64,000 bases of DNA from Nocardioides luteus (GTDB taxonomy: Bacteria > Actinomycetota > Actinomycetes > Propionibacteriales > Nocardioidaceae): assembly GCF_015752315.1 (NCBI RefSeq), contig NZ_JADOVJ010000001.1, positions 1,473,501 to 1,537,500 of the forward strand, given 5' to 3'. Shown piece by piece: positions 1 to 8,454 of the stretch (position 1 is its first letter; each line of letters starts with the position of its first letter). A model generated the notes under the pieces. The model was given only the letters and a program-made list of their open reading frames with translations. It was not told the origin of the DNA and ran no database searches. Both the position numbers and the translations under genes were made by a program.

Positions 1-681
1 CGCGAAGACGACGCCGGACACGACGATGACCAGCGGGAGCGCGCCGACCGGGAACAGCCCGCCGTTGTCGAGGACCATCCCGATCCCCGTCTCCTGGCCG
101 TTCAGCTCGTCGCGGCGGGCGAGCACGATCATCCCGAGCACCAGGAAGCCCAGCAGCGCGATCACCTTGATGAGCGCCGCCCAGAACTCCAGCTCGCCGA
201 AGAGCTTGACCGAGATCAGGTTCATCGAGAGCACGACCGCGAGCGCCACGAGCGCGATCACCCATTGCGGGACGACCTCGAAGGTGCCCCAGAAGTGCAC
301 GTACGTCGCGATCGCCGTGACGTCGACGATCGAGGTCATCGCCCAGTTCAGGAAGTACATCCAGCCGGCGGCGAACGCAGCCGGCTCGCCCAGGAACTCA
401 CGGGCGTAGGAGACGAACGACCCCGACGACGGCCGGTGCAGCACCAGCTCGCCGAGCGCGCGCAGGATGAGGAAGACGAACACGCCGCAGAAGGCGTAGA
501 CGAGGAACAGGCCGGGACCTGCCTCGTGGAGCCGGCCGCCCGCGCCCAGGAACAGGCCGGTGCCGATGGCGCCGCCGATCGCGATCATCTGCAGCTGCCG
601 CGGGCTGAGGCTCTTGTGGTAGCCCTCGTCCTCGTCCGTCAGGCCGGTCCGGTCGACGGTCTGGTCGTCGGTGTCGGTCAT
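1..681 (-). CDS. Amino acid permease (APC family), 3' end cut by window edge
   Basis: The first 227 residues of a membrane transporter are visible; the C-terminal half lies beyond base 1. After a short acidic N-terminus comes the amphipathic segment [20 protein letters not shown], the hallmark first transmembrane helix of amino-acid/polyamine/organocation permeases of the AnsP/GabP/CycA type. Further hydrophobic helices follow, with the typical [20 protein letters not shown] and AGWMYFLNW segments. By family it should import an amino acid with protons at the cytoplasmic membrane; the substrate cannot be read from this part. The start is the ATG at 681, which overlaps the stop of the small upstream membrane gene (ATGA), so the two are probably translationally coupled. 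Confidence 0.85.
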   Translation of the reverse strand, partial: MTDTDDQTVDRTGLTDEDEGYHKSLSPRQLQMIAIGGAIGTGLFLGAGGRLHEAGPGLFLVYAFCGVFVFLILRALGELVLHRPSSGSFVSYAREFLGEPAAFAAGWMYFLNWAMTSIVDVTAIATYVHFWGTFEVVPQWVIALVALAVVLSMNLISVKLFGELEFWAALIKVIALLGFLVLGMIVLARRDELNGQETGIGMVLDNGGLFPVGALPLVIVVSGVVFA

Positions 682-893
682 CGGCTCGCTCCAGGTCCGG
701 AGTGGGGTGGCTCGGGCACGTCCTTGAACAGCAGCCAGCCGCCGACCACGGCGATGACCGCCGCGGCCGCGTAGCCGATCAGCGACCACCAGCCGAGGTG
801 CAGGTACGCCGTCACCCCGACGATCGCCAACGCGAGGAACACCATCACCATGCCGATGATCGGCGTCCGTGGCCTGTACGGATCCCGTGCCAA
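678..893 (-). CDS. Small two-helix membrane protein upstream of permease
   Basis: About 71 residues: a basic N-terminus ([10 protein letters not shown]), then two hydrophobic stretches that should form transmembrane helices ([20 protein letters not shown] and the following [20 protein letters not shown]), and a short Pro-rich tail. No family is recognised. The TTG start at 893 is chosen because AGGTGAGG lies about 8 bases upstream; an ATG at 944 in the same frame would give 88 residues but lacks an SD. The stop overlaps the permease ATG, so it may be an accessory subunit or simply a co-transcribed hypothetical protein. Confidence 0.55.
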   Translation of the reverse strand: MARDPYRPRTPIIGMVMVFLALAIVGVTAYLHLGWWSLIGYAAAAVIAVVGGWLLFKDVPEPPHSGPGASR

Positions 894-1014
894 TGCGATC
901 ACCTCACCTGCAGGGCCCCCGATGGCCCCGCTCCGGTGACCCATTAGAGCGCATCGGGCGCCTACTGGCGGTGACCGGACGTCACCCGGCGTTTCCGTTC
1001 CCGCGAACGCCCGA

Positions 1015-1039
1015 TAACTGTAAGGTCGCTTTACAGTTA
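1015..1039. promoter_or_regulatory. Perfect 9-bp inverted repeat before the GH16 gene
   Basis: TAACTGTAA and TTACAGTTA form perfect inverted arms separated by 7 bases. The palindrome ends about 10 bases before the SD (AAGGAG, 1049 on) of the secreted glucanase. Its AT-rich arms stand out from the surrounding GC-rich sequence. It is most simply a repressor operator over the transcription start; a hairpin that hides the ribosome site is the alternative. Confidence 0.55.
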
Positions 1040-1060
1040 ACCCCCATGAAGGAGCGTTCG

Positions 1061-1924
1061 ATGCGTAGCTCGAGGATCCGCACCATCCGCACCACACTGA
1101 CCATCACCGCAGCCCTGGCTCTCGTCCTGGTCGCCCCGCTGGCCGCACCGGCCGCGGTGCCCAGCCCCGAGGCCGACTCGTCCCGAGCCGGAGAGGTGGA
1201 GGCCGCCGCCCTGACCTGGTCCGACGAGTTCGACGGACCCGCCGGCGGCGCGCCCAACCCCGCCAACTGGAACCACGAGACCGGAGCCGGGGGCTGGGGC
1301 AACAACGAGCTGCAGACCTACACCAATTCGCGCGACAACTCCGCGCTCGACGGCAACGGCAACCTCGTCATCACCGCCCGGCAGAGCGGGAGCGGCTACA
1401 CCTCGGCCCGGCTCACCACCAAGGGCAAGGTCCAGCCGAAGTTCGGACGGCTGGAGGCGCGCATCCAGATCCCGCGTGGGCAGGGCATCTGGCCGGCGTT
1501 CTGGATGCTCGGCGGCCAGTTCCCCAGCACGCCGTGGCCCAACGCCGGCGAGATCGACATCATGGAGAACGTCGGCTACGAGCCCCATCTCGTGCACGGC
1601 ACGCTGCACGGCCCGGGCTACTCCGGAGGCAACGGCATCACCGGCCAGTACATGCACCCGCAGGGCTGGTCCTTCGCCGACACCTTCCACACCTTCGCCA
1701 TCGACTGGCGGCCCGGCTCGATCACCTGGTCCGTCGACGGGGTCGCCTACCAGACCTTCACCACCGCCAACACCGGCGCGAACCCCTGGGTCTTCGACCA
1801 GCCGTTCTTCTTCATCCTCAACGTCGCGGTCGGCGGCAACTGGCCCGGCAACCCCGACGGCACGACCCAGTTCCCGCAGCGCATGGTCGTGGACTACGTA
1901 CGCGTCTACGACTCGCAGCTCTAG
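1061..1924 (+). CDS. Secreted GH16 family endo-beta-1,3-glucanase
   Basis: 287 residues. A Sec-type signal peptide (basic RSSRIRTIR, hydrophobic core, cleavage region near residue 33) precedes a single GH16 jelly-roll domain (about 50-287). The active-site motif GEIDIMENVG places nucleophile E164, D166 and acid/base E169 in the classic E-x-D-x-x-E order of laminarinase-type enzymes. No carbohydrate-binding module is attached. By family it cleaves beta-1,3- or mixed-linked glucans outside the cell. The ATG at 1061 is preferred over ATG 1046 because AAGGAG lies 6 bases before it. The gene is monocistronic, has a palindrome just upstream, and its stop overlaps the stop of the convergent btuD by 4 bases. 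Confidence 0.88.
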   Translation: MRSSRIRTIRTTLTITAALALVLVAPLAAPAAVPSPEADSSRAGEVEAAALTWSDEFDGPAGGAPNPANWNHETGAGGWGNNELQTYTNSRDNSALDGNGNLVITARQSGSGYTSARLTTKGKVQPKFGRLEARIQIPRGQGIWPAFWMLGGQFPSTPWPNAGEIDIMENVGYEPHLVHGTLHGPGYSGGNGITGQYMHPQGWSFADTFHTFAIDWRPGSITWSVDGVAYQTFTTANTGANPWVFDQPFFFILNVAVGGNWPGNPDGTTQFPQRMVVDYVRVYDSQL

Positions 1925-2688
1925 GCGCTGACCGGGCCGAGGAAGCGGATGACGAGGCCCTCGTCGTGGTGCACCCGAGCGCGGACGCCGTAGACCTCGG
2001 CGATCAGGGACTCGGTCAGCACCTCGGCGGGCGGGCCTCCGGCCACGACGCGGCCCTCGGCGAGCACGAAGACCTGATCGCAGTAGGCGGCGGCCAGGTT
2101 GAGGTCGTGCAGGGCGACCAGGCAGGTCGTGGGCATCCGGCGGACCAGCGCGAGCAGCGCCAGCTGGTGACGTACGTCGAGGTGGTTCGTCGGCTCGTCC
2201 AGGAGCAGGATCTCCGGCTCCTGGGCGAGCGCCCGGGCGATCTGCGTACGCTGCCGCTCGCCGCCCGACAGGGTCGAGAAGCGCTGCTCGAGGCGATCGG
2301 CGATGCCGGCATGGGCGGCGGCCTCCTCGATGACGGCACGGTCCTGGGCGCTGTCGGGCGCCCAGGCCGGGCGGTGCGGGATCCGGCCGAGGGCGACGAC
2401 GTCGCGTACGCGGAGGTCCTGGCTGGTCGCCGGCTCCTGCTCCACGACCGCGAGCCGGCGCGCGAGGTGGCGCCGGGACATGCCGGGGAGCGGGCTGCCG
2501 TCGAGCAGGACCTCTCCGGACGACGGTGGGCGTAGCCCGGCCAGGAGCCGGATCAGCGAGGACTTCCCGGACCCGTTCGGCCCGAGCAGCCCGACGGTGG
2601 CACCGTCCTCGACCTGGAGGGACACGTCGTCGACGACGAGTCGGCCACGAGGCGCCCAGCTGACCCGGCCGGCCTCGAGCGCGGTCAT
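1921..2688 (-). CDS. btuD: ABC transporter ATPase, probable corrinoid importer (BtuD-like)
   Basis: 255 residues. Walker A GPNGSGKSS (about residue 35-43), ABC signature LSGGERQRTQIARAL, Walker B ILLLDEPTNHLD and the switch histidine region LVALHDLNLA are all intact, in the arrangement of FecE/BtuD-type type II importers. It would power uptake through the permease encoded immediately upstream, whose stop overlaps this ATG. The operon starts behind a cobalamin riboswitch, which points to cobalamin or another corrinoid rather than ferric siderophore as cargo; that assignment rests on the riboswitch, since the ATPase sequence alone fits both. Confidence 0.85.
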   Translation of the reverse strand: MTALEAGRVSWAPRGRLVVDDVSLQVEDGATVGLLGPNGSGKSSLIRLLAGLRPPSSGEVLLDGSPLPGMSRRHLARRLAVVEQEPATSQDLRVRDVVALGRIPHRPAWAPDSAQDRAVIEEAAAHAGIADRLEQRFSTLSGGERQRTQIARALAQEPEILLLDEPTNHLDVRHQLALLALVRRMPTTCLVALHDLNLAAAYCDQVFVLAEGRVVAGGPPAEVLTESLIAEVYGVRARVHHDEGLVIRFLGPVSA

Positions 2689-3704
2689 CGGCGTGCCCTC
2701 ATCAGCACCAGCGCGAAGGCAGGCACCCCGACCAGCGCGGTCGCCACCCCGACGGGGAGCTCCTCGGGGTCGATCATCGTCCGGGCCGCGGTGTCGACCC
2801 AGATCAGGAAGATCGCTCCGAGCAGCGCGGTGGCGGGGAGCAGCAGCCGGTGTCCGACCCCGACGAGCGCTCTGGCGAGATGGGGAAGGACCAGCCCGAC
2901 GAAGCCGATCGCGCCCGACGTCGAGACGATGACGGCGGTCATCAGCGCCGTCAGCACCAGCAGCACCGCCCGGATGCGCGCGACGTCGACGCCGAGCGAG
3001 GCCGCCGCGTCGTTGCCGAACGCGAACGCGTTCAGCCATCCCGCCCCGAGGATGCAGCAGAGCAGCCCGCCGAGCACGATCACCCCGCACACGAGCACGT
3101 CGGTCCAGCTCGCCGAGGAGAGCGACCCGAGCAGCCAGAACAGCACCCCGCGCGTCTGCTCGGCGTCGGCCGCGGTGAACACGATGAACGAGGTGAGGGC
3201 CGAGAAGAGCTGGGTAGCGGCGATGCCGGCCAGGATGAGCCGGTCGGTGGTGCCCCCGGCGAGCGAGGCGAGCAGCAGCACGAGTGCGAACGAGGCCAGC
3301 GCGCCCACGAAGGCCCCGGTGGAGAGCCCGACCGCGCCCGACCCGATGCCGAGGACGACGATCGAGACCGCTCCGGTGGAAGCGCCCGAGGAGATGCCGA
3401 GCACGAACGGATCGGCGAGCGGGTTGCGCAGCAGCGACTGCAGGATGACCCCGCAGATGGCCAGGCCCGCCCCGCAGATCCCCGCGAGCAACGTACGCGG
3501 CAGCCGCAGGTCCCACACGATGCTCTGCTGGAGGAGAGTCAGTTCGGAGGAGCCGAGGCCGGCCCGGTCGGCGAGGACACCGTAGACGTCGGCGATGCTG
3601 AGGTCGGAGGGTCCCACGGTGATGGCGCCCGCGACCGAGGCGACCACCACCAGGGGAGCCAGGGCCAGCAGGACACCGGCGCGAGGGAGGGCGCGGACCG
3701 CCAT
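2685..3704 (-). CDS. btuC: FecCD-family ABC permease, probable corrinoid importer (BtuC-like)
   Basis: 339 residues with roughly ten hydrophobic helices. The FecCD/BtuC hallmarks are present: LRLPRTLLAGICGAGLAICG near residue 70, NPLADPFVLGISSGAS near 95, and the C-terminal GAIGFVGLVLPHLAR that contacts the ATPase. The length is normal for a homodimeric permease subunit. Start ATG 3704 shares one base with the stop of btuF and the stop overlaps the btuD start, so the three genes are one translationally coupled operon. Confidence 0.87.
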   Translation of the reverse strand: MAVRALPRAGVLLALAPLVVVASVAGAITVGPSDLSIADVYGVLADRAGLGSSELTLLQQSIVWDLRLPRTLLAGICGAGLAICGVILQSLLRNPLADPFVLGISSGASTGAVSIVVLGIGSGAVGLSTGAFVGALASFALVLLLASLAGGTTDRLILAGIAATQLFSALTSFIVFTAADAEQTRGVLFWLLGSLSSASWTDVLVCGVIVLGGLLCCILGAGWLNAFAFGNDAAASLGVDVARIRAVLLVLTALMTAVIVSTSGAIGFVGLVLPHLARALVGVGHRLLLPATALLGAIFLIWVDTAARTMIDPEELPVGVATALVGVPAFALVLMRARR

Positions 3705-4759
3705 CAGCGGAGGCCGAGAGCGGCCAGCTGGTCGGCGACGTTCTCGACCGCGTAAACGGTGCGGATCGAGGGGTTGAGCTCGGCGCCGGACAGCGTCACG
3801 AAACGGTCGTTCTTCACCGCGTCCATCTGCGCGGTGACCGGGTTGTTCTTCAGATAGTCGATCTTGGCGCGGGCGGTCTCGGCGGTCTGGCTCTTGCGGG
3901 TCAGATCGCCCACGACGATGACGTCAGGGTTGCGCTCGGCGACGGTCTCCCAGTTGATCTGCGGCCACTCGTCGGTGGTGTCGTCGAAGACGTTCTCGAT
4001 GCCGAGAGCGCGGCCGATGATGCCTGGGCCGCCGCAGCAACCGGCCAGGTAGGGCGACTCGGAGTTGGCGAACCAGTACATCGCGCTCACCTCACCCGCC
4101 GGCGCCTTGCTCTCGGCGGCCTCGAGGCGCCGGGACAGGTCGGCGACCAGCTGCTCGCCGCGCTCGGGGACGCCGAAGATCCGCGCCAGCTCGGTGATCT
4201 CCTGGTAGATCGTCTCGATCTCGAGGGGGTCGAGACGGGTGCCGTCGTCGTCGCCCTCGTTGTCCTTGATGCACTCGGCGGGGGAGAGGTAGGAGCCGAC
4301 ACCCAGCCTCTCCAGGTCCTCCGGGGTGGTCACCCCGCCCTCTCCCAGGGTGCTGATGAAGGAGGCGGTGACGAAGTCGGGCTCGGCCTCCAGCACACGC
4401 TCGTAGGAGGGCCAGTTGTCGGCGAGCCGCGGCACACGCTCGTTGTCCTCGGCGAGCGAGTCGAGCACCGGGTCGGTCCAGACCGCGGTGCCGGCCATCC
4501 GGTCGGCGAGGCCGAGCGAGAGCAGGATCTCGGTGGAGCCCTGGTTGAGCGAGACGACCCGCTCGGGTGGTGCCTCGAGCGTGATCTCGCGCCCGCAGTT
4601 GGTCATCGTGAGCGGGAAGCCGACGGTCCCGGCGGCCGCCTTCTGCGCGTCGGCGGGCTGGTCGGCTCCGCAGCCGGTCAGGGCGGCACCGAGCACCAGC
4701 ACGGTACTCGCGGCGATCGTTCGGGCCAGGGTCGGTCGGATGGTGCGGGACAGGTGCAC
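3704..4759 (-). CDS. btuF: Corrinoid/siderophore-binding lipoprotein (BtuF-like)
   Basis: 351 residues from a GTG start. The signal peptide ends in the lipobox LTGC (Cys30), so the protein is anchored outside the membrane. The mature part is a class III periplasmic-binding fold: PERVVSLNQGSTEILLSLGL at the start of lobe 1 and RNPDVIVVGD in the second lobe. It captures ligand for BtuCD. The GTG at 4759 is chosen because it begins exactly at a signal peptide and lies downstream of the riboswitch; a longer in-frame reading would run into the aptamer. A ferric-siderophore role is the alternative, made unlikely by the riboswitch. Confidence 0.85.
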   Translation of the reverse strand: MHLSRTIRPTLARTIAASTVLVLGAALTGCGADQPADAQKAAAGTVGFPLTMTNCGREITLEAPPERVVSLNQGSTEILLSLGLADRMAGTAVWTDPVLDSLAEDNERVPRLADNWPSYERVLEAEPDFVTASFISTLGEGGVTTPEDLERLGVGSYLSPAECIKDNEGDDDGTRLDPLEIETIYQEITELARIFGVPERGEQLVADLSRRLEAAESKAPAGEVSAMYWFANSESPYLAGCCGGPGIIGRALGIENVFDDTTDEWPQINWETVAERNPDVIVVGDLTRKSQTAETARAKIDYLKNNPVTAQMDAVKNDRFVTLSGAELNPSIRTVYAVENVADQLAALGLR

Positions 4760-4834
4760 GTCGGTCCTCGAGCGGGTCGCGGGCTGGTACGCGTCGCCCG
4801 TGCTGACCGGCAGCGGTCTGCTGCAGGGCCAGCA

Positions 4835-4994
4835 GGTCTTCGGACTCGGGATCGACCGGCGCGAGACGCCTTCCCAGGCCCGAGGGCCCAGTGGCACAGT
4901 GTCCCGTCCGTCACCCACACCGCTGCGCGTCAGTCCCGGGCTCTCACCGGGTTCCCGTGCCGGGACTACGTCCCGAGCGGCTGGCCCGAAGACC
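4835..4994 (-). promoter_or_regulatory. Cobalamin riboswitch
   Basis: Read on the minus strand, the segment shows the conserved B12-element blocks in order: CCGGTGAGAGCCCGGGACTG, then CGCGCAGCGGT, then TGTGCCACTGG with the GCCACTG core, and finally a CCGAAGACC 3' end. GGTCTTCGG at the 5' side (minus strand of 4986-4994) pairs perfectly with CCGAAGACC (minus strand of 4835-4843) as the closing P1 stem. It sits in the 5' leader of btuF, with about 75 bases between the aptamer and the GTG start. By family, adenosylcobalamin or related corrinoid binding shuts off the importer operon. Confidence 0.95.
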
Positions 4995-5010
4995 GTAGCA
5001 GGCGGGCCCG

Positions 5011-5709
5011 TCAGCCCTCACGGTGGGCGCGGAGCCCGTCCTCTCCGGGCGCGACCGAGTCGTGGAGCTTGATCGTGTGGTCGTACTGCTCCTCGACCAT
5101 CGGCCGGTAGGCGATCCGCGGCTCGGTCATCACGCCCTCGAGACGTACGCTCAGATCGGCCTCGATCCGCGCCATCGCCTCGGTGTCGACGGTGTCGGCG
5201 TCGGTGATCAGGTGCGGGCGCAGCGGGTCCATCCCCGTGTACCAGAACGTGCCGTGCAGGAGCGGCCACAGGACGTCCTCGATGTGGCCGCTGATCCCGC
5301 GCGGGCCCAGGGTCGCGGCCCGGTCGCCGGCGGTGACGATGGTCAGCGCGCGCTTGCCGGCCAGGCCGCCCTTGCCGTACTTGAGCGGCTTGCCGGTCTC
5401 CGGATCCGGTACGTCGAAGGCAAACCCCGACTCGAAGACCCGGTCGATCCAGCCCTTGAGGATGGCCGGCACCGAATACCACCACAGCGGGAACTGCACG
5501 ACCAGCAGATCGGCCTCCCGCAGGCGGTCCTGGTGGCGGCGTACGTCGGCCTCGCCCCGCTCCACCAGAAGTGGATTGAAACCTTCTCGATAGAGGTCGA
5601 TCTCGTCGACGGTCCAGCCGGCCGCGACGAGAGCGTTCCGGCCCGCCTCCTGCAGCCGTCCGTTGAGCGACGACGCGTGCGGATGTGCCCATACCCAGAG
5701 TGCGTGCAT
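5011..5709 (-). CDS. NAD(P)H dehydrogenase (quinone)/flavodoxin-fold oxidoreductase
   Basis: 232 residues of the NQO1/MdaB-like flavodoxin family: N-terminal ALWVWAHPHASSLNGRL phosphate-binding loop, LLVVQFPLWWYSVPAILKGWIDRVF as the central strand and dimer helix, and the glycine-rich region GGLAGKRALTIVTAGDRA. It should bind FAD or FMN and reduce quinones or similar acceptors in the cytoplasm using NAD(P)H. The ATG at 5709 fits the family start; a longer in-frame TTG at 5802 only adds a non-conserved leader. It is a single gene between the riboswitch and the divergent rhamnose importer. No SD is obvious at 5709. Confidence 0.8.
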   Translation of the reverse strand: MHALWVWAHPHASSLNGRLQEAGRNALVAAGWTVDEIDLYREGFNPLLVERGEADVRRHQDRLREADLLVVQFPLWWYSVPAILKGWIDRVFESGFAFDVPDPETGKPLKYGKGGLAGKRALTIVTAGDRAATLGPRGISGHIEDVLWPLLHGTFWYTGMDPLRPHLITDADTVDTEAMARIEADLSVRLEGVMTEPRIAYRPMVEEQYDHTIKLHDSVAPGEDGLRAHREG

Positions 5710-5820
5710 GGGTCTCTGAACGCGGTCTGACGCGGCAGGATTCCCGCCTGGATGTGGGTGGGCGTCGTGCCGGTCTGACGACAAAGTCCGAACCTCGCTC
5801 AAATTAGCGGCCGAAGAGTG

Positions 5821-5872
5821 TTGACGTATGTGATTGCCATCACTAGCGTAAACCAGGCTTGAAACCTTTCAA
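5821..5872 (+). promoter_or_regulatory. Promoter and LacI-type operator of the rhamnose importer
   Basis: A -35 box TTGACG (5821-5826), a 17-base spacer and a -10 box TAGCGT (5844-5849) are followed by TTGAAACCTTTCAA at 5859-5872, whose 6-base arms are perfectly inverted. The same 14-mer occurs before rhaI at 19039. The operator covers the expected transcription start, as for a repressor. SD GAGGAG precedes the rhaT ATG at 5888. Confidence 0.75.
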
Positions 5873-5887
5873 TTCGAGGAGCTGCCC

Positions 5888-7414
5888 ATGCCGGACACAC
5901 CCGCCGCACTGGAGCTGCGGGACGTGGCCAAGTCGTTCGGCCCCGTACGCGCCCTCCGGTCTGGAAGCCTCCGGGTCGAGGCCGGATCCATCCACGCGCT
6001 CGTGGGGGAGAACGGAGCCGGGAAGTCGACGCTGGTCAAGATCGTCGCCGGGCTCTACCGTCGCGACGCGGGCGACTACCTGCTCGCCGGGGAGCAGGTC
6101 GACTTCCGCAACACCGCCGAGGCCAAGCAGGCCGGCGTCGCGGTCATCTACCAGGAGCCGACCCTCTTCCCCGACCTCTCGGTCACCGAGAACATCTTCA
6201 TGGGGCGCCAGCCGACCAACCGCTGGGGCAGGATCGACCGTGCCGCGATGCGCACCGAGGTCGTCGAGCTCTTCGCCCGGCTCGGCGTGCCGATCGAGCC
6301 CGACCGCCCGACCGAGGGCCTCTCGATCGCCGACCAGCAGCTGATCGAGATCGCCAAGGCGCTCTCCCTCGACGCCAAGGTCCTGATCATGGACGAGCCG
6401 ACCGCGGCCCTGTCGGGCAACGAGGTCGAGCGGCTGATGACCGTGGCGCGCACGCTGCGCGACCAGGGCTGCGCCGTCGTGTTCATCTCGCACCGCTTCG
6501 ACGAGGTGTTCGCGCTGTGCGACACCATCACGGTGATGCGCGACGGCGCCTACATCTCCACCGACCCGATCGCCGCGGTCACCGAGGACCAGATCGTCCA
6601 GCGGCTGGTCGGGCGCGAGGTCTCCGACCTCTACCCGAAGCTCGAGGCCACCGTCGGCAAGCCACTGCTCGAGGTCAGGGGCCTCACCCGCACCGGACTG
6701 TTCCAGGACATCAGCCTCACCGTCCGCGAGGGCGAGATCGTCGGTCTGGCCGGCCTCGTCGGCGCCGGACGCAGCGAGGTCGCCCAGGCGATCTTCGGCG
6801 TCGACCCCTACGAGAGCGGCGAGGTCATCCTCGACGGGCGGCCGGTGCCGCCGGGCGACCCGCGACGCGCCATCGAGATGGGGCTGGCGTTCGTGCCCGA
6901 GGACCGCCGCCAGCACGGCCTCGTGCTGGACGCGCCGATCTCGCGCAACATCACCCTGCCGACGAGCGGCCGGCTCGCTCGCACCGGGCTGATCAGCACC
7001 GGCATCGAGAACCGCTCGGCCGCCGACTGGGCCGCCCGGCTCGAGGTCAAGGCCGCGACCCTCGACACCCTCGCCGGCACCCTCTCGGGCGGCAACCAGC
7101 AGAAGGTCGTCCTGGCCAAGTGGCTCTCCACCCGGCCGAAGGTGCTGATCATCGACGAGCCCACCCGGGGCATCGACGTCGGCACCAAGTCCGAGGTCCA
7201 CCGGCTGCTGTCGACGCTCGCGCAGGAGGGCCTCGGGATCCTGATGATCTCCTCCGAGCTCCCCGAGGTGCTCGGGATGGCCGACCGCGTCATCGTCCTC
7301 AGCGAGGGCCACCAGACGGCCGAGCTGAGCCGCGCGGAGGCGACCCCCGAGGCCGTCATGCGCGCGGCGACGGCCCACCACTCCACCACTCTGAACGTCA
7401 GCGAGGCATCATGA
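5888..7414 (+). CDS. rhaT: Rhamnose-type ABC importer, duplicated ATPase (RhaT/RbsA-like)
   Basis: 508 residues with two ABC domains. The first has Walker A GENGAGKST, signature LSIADQQLIEIAKAL and Walker B VLIMDEPTAAL; the second has the degenerate Walker A GLVGAGRSE, signature LSGGNQQKVVLAKWL and Walker B VLIIDEPTRGIDVG. This is the standard arrangement of CUT2 monosaccharide importers (RbsA, XylG). It heads the rhaTPQS operon behind a LacI-type operator identical to that of rhaI. Substrate L-rhamnose is inferred from that operator and from the neighbouring catabolic genes. Confidence 0.88.
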   Translation: MPDTPAALELRDVAKSFGPVRALRSGSLRVEAGSIHALVGENGAGKSTLVKIVAGLYRRDAGDYLLAGEQVDFRNTAEAKQAGVAVIYQEPTLFPDLSVTENIFMGRQPTNRWGRIDRAAMRTEVVELFARLGVPIEPDRPTEGLSIADQQLIEIAKALSLDAKVLIMDEPTAALSGNEVERLMTVARTLRDQGCAVVFISHRFDEVFALCDTITVMRDGAYISTDPIAAVTEDQIVQRLVGREVSDLYPKLEATVGKPLLEVRGLTRTGLFQDISLTVREGEIVGLAGLVGAGRSEVAQAIFGVDPYESGEVILDGRPVPPGDPRRAIEMGLAFVPEDRRQHGLVLDAPISRNITLPTSGRLARTGLISTGIENRSAADWAARLEVKAATLDTLAGTLSGGNQQKVVLAKWLSTRPKVLIIDEPTRGIDVGTKSEVHRLLSTLAQEGLGILMISSELPEVLGMADRVIVLSEGHQTAELSRAEATPEAVMRAATAHHSTTLNVSEAS

Positions 7415-8454
7415 CCACCACGCTCGACGCGCCCGCCCCGGCCGCGCCGCAGCCACGCCACCGAGCAGCCGGCCGGCTGACCTGGCTTCTGAAGCAGCGC
7501 GAGACCGGCATCGCTGTGGCCTTCGTCGCCCTGCTCGTGGTGACCACGGCGGTGAACCCCAACTTCCTGTTCAGCACCGACGGCTGGCGCGACCTCACCC
7601 TGACCCCGGCGATCCTGGTCTGCCTGGCGATCGGCCAGGCGATGGTGATCGTGACCCGCAACGTCGATCTCAGCGTCGGCTCGACCCTCGGGCTCACGGC
7701 GTACCTCGCCGGTCGGCTCTTCCTCGACACCGGGCTCCCGGTGATCGTCGTCGTGCTGATCGCCGTCGCCGCGGGCGCGGTGCTCGGCCTGGTCAACGGG
7801 GTGCTGGTCGCCTTCGCGAAGGTGCCGGCGCTGGTCATCACCCTCGGCACGCTCTACGTCTATCGCGGGATCATGCTCGAGTGGGCCGGCAGCGACCGGA
7901 TCAATGCCTCCGACATCCCGCCCGGGCTGCTCGACTTCGGCACCGGATCGTTCCTGTTCATCCCCAACCTGGCGTGGATCTCGTTCGCGCTGCTGGCCGT
8001 GGCCGTCTACCTGATGCGCTCCACCCGCGTCGGCCGCGAGTTCTACGCGATCGGGTCCGACCCCGACGCCGCCACGCTCTACGGGCTGCGCGACAAGCGC
8101 CGGGTCCTGCAGGCGTTCGCCACCTCGGGCGCGCTCGCCGGCCTCGCCGGGATCCTGTACGTCTCCCGCTACGGCACCATCAGCTCCGGCGTCGGCCAGG
8201 GCATCGAGCTGGAGGCCGTCGGGGCCGCGGTCGTCGGTGGCGTGGCCATCTTCGGCGGCAGCGGCACCGTCCTCGGGGCGGCTCTGGGGGCGTACCTCCT
8301 CACGACCATCAACCGGGCGCTCCCGGTCCTGGGCATCCCCGACTTCTGGCAGCAGGCCGTCGTCGGCGCGCTGATCATCGGCGCGATCGTCCTGGACCGC
8401 TACTTCGCCCGCCGTCAGCACGACAAGCTCCTCGCGGAGAGGGAAGAGTCATGA
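7411..8454 (+). CDS. rhaP: Rhamnose-type ABC importer permease 1
   Basis: 347 residues, a CUT2-family membrane subunit with eight to ten hydrophobic helices. Family motifs include ILVCLAIGQAMVIVTRNVDLSVGS near residue 70 and GVGQGIELEAVGAAVVGGVAIFGGSGTVLGA in the C-terminal third. The ATG at 7411 overlaps the stop of the ATPase gene (ATGA). It forms a heteromeric channel with the next gene product, as in RhaPQ systems, where two different permease genes are used instead of one RbsC. Confidence 0.87.
   Translation: MTTTLDAPAPAAPQPRHRAAGRLTWLLKQRETGIAVAFVALLVVTTAVNPNFLFSTDGWRDLTLTPAILVCLAIGQAMVIVTRNVDLSVGSTLGLTAYLAGRLFLDTGLPVIVVVLIAVAAGAVLGLVNGVLVAFAKVPALVITLGTLYVYRGIMLEWAGSDRINASDIPPGLLDFGTGSFLFIPNLAWISFALLAVAVYLMRSTRVGREFYAIGSDPDAATLYGLRDKRRVLQAFATSGALAGLAGILYVSRYGTISSGVGQGIELEAVGAAVVGGVAIFGGSGTVLGAALGAYLLTTINRALPVLGIPDFWQQAVVGALIIGAIVLDRYFARRQHDKLLAEREES

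Noticed and set aside
1921..4759. Ferric siderophore importer
   Set aside because: The cobalamin riboswitch in the leader argues for corrinoid transport; kept only as an alternative.
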